Positions 5,865-5,958 of a stretch of 5,958 nucleotides of DNA are shown piece after piece (the first letter of the stretch is position 1; the number at the start of each line of letters is the position of its first letter). The translations under genes were made by a program, and so were the position numbers. This DNA comes from JASJHI01 sp033791105 (GTDB lineage: Bacteria > Actinomycetota > Acidimicrobiia > Acidimicrobiales > Ilumatobacteraceae): the NCBI GenBank assembly GCA_033791105.1, contig JASJHI010000011.1:1-5958 (forward strand), in the 5' to 3' direction. The notes beneath the pieces are model-generated. The model made no database searches. It had not been told where the DNA came from and saw only the letters and a list, made by a program, of their open reading frames with translations.

Positions 5865-5896
5865 GGGGGTGGGGTGCTGGGGCCGCGGGTGGGGGG
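5865..5896 (+). other. G-rich tract with G-quadruplex pattern
   Basis: Five runs of G of length 5, 4, 4, 3 and 6 at 5865-5869, 5871-5874, 5879-5882, 5887-5889 and 5891-5896, separated by 1 to 4 nt. This satisfies the usual four-run G-quadruplex pattern with short loops. It is non-coding and lies just after the probable terminator, between the DCC gene and the possible convergent gene tail. Whether it folds is not shown by sequence alone. Confidence 0.6.
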
Positions 5897-5913
5897 CATG
5901 ATCAGGCCATCAG

Positions 5914-5958
5914 TCAGAAACCCAGAATGTCGGCCGCAGGAACCGAGATGCTGATGCT
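5914..5958 (-). CDS. Possible C-terminal end of a convergent gene (partial)
   Basis: Reading the minus strand from the window edge gives 14 sense codons, SISISVPAADILGF, then TGA (plus-strand 5914-5916). Most codons end in G or C, as in the real genes here. A convergent gene ending here would fit the terminator and non-coding G-rich tract between it and the DCC gene. The stretch is too short to recognise any family. On the plus strand, an ATG at 5948 with AGGA at 5938-5941 is a competing reading. Confidence 0.3.
   Translation of the reverse strand, partial: SISISVPAADILGF

Noticed and set aside
5626..5901. A 91-codon plus-strand frame overlapping the end of the DCC gene and running into the G-rich tract
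   Set aside because: It starts inside the DCC gene in another frame and its tail simply reads the G-runs as Gly/Trp/Val; there is no family resemblance.
1..5958. Search for CRISPR arrays, insertion sequences, tRNA genes or attachment sites
   Set aside because: No regular spaced repeats, transposase motifs, terminal inverted repeats or tRNA-like cloverleaf were seen; the window is core operon DNA.

Overview
This window is a stretch of the bacterial spc ribosomal-protein operon running left to right on the + strand. The order is rplE (3' end only), rpsN (type Z), rpsH, rplF, rplR, rpsE, rpmD, rplO, secY, adk, then a small DCC-family (DUF393) thiol-oxidoreductase-like gene. The last ~160 bp hold a hairpin, a very G-rich tract and what may be the tail of a convergent gene.

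The DNA is visibly high-GC, with strong G/C preference at third codon positions and GTG as well as ATG starts. Gene order, the acidic/Gly/Asn/Arg-rich N-terminus of S5, zinc-type S14 and extended tails on several ribosomal proteins suggest a high-GC actinobacterium. A long-LID, four-cysteine adenylate kinase is unlike the short-LID enzyme of Mycobacterium and argues for a deep-branching class. Acidimicrobiia (Ilumatobacter-like) is my best guess, by inference only.

Layout: 1-3175 is a tightly packed run of ribosomal protein genes with gaps of 24 nt or less. Two junctions are TGATG stop/start overlaps (rplR/rpsE and rpsE/rpmD) and rpmD/rplO is separated by one nucleotide, which suggests translational coupling. 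A 137-bp gap (3176-3312) holds a GC-rich hairpin, a possible extended -10 promoter and a 13-bp imperfect tandem repeat, followed by secY with a strong Shine-Dalgarno sequence and a GTG start. adk follows secY after 8 nt. The usual next genes (map, infA, rpmJ, rpsM) are not there; a DCC-family gene takes their place.

The ribosomal proteins build both subunits, SecY forms the protein-export channel that ribosomes dock on, and Adk keeps adenine nucleotides balanced. I found no mobile element, CRISPR array, tRNA or clearly new system. The points most worth checking are the rplO-secY leader, the adk-DCC junction in place of map/infA, the zinc-LID Adk with an altered P-loop, the basic L5 tail, and the G-quadruplex-like tract near the right edge.
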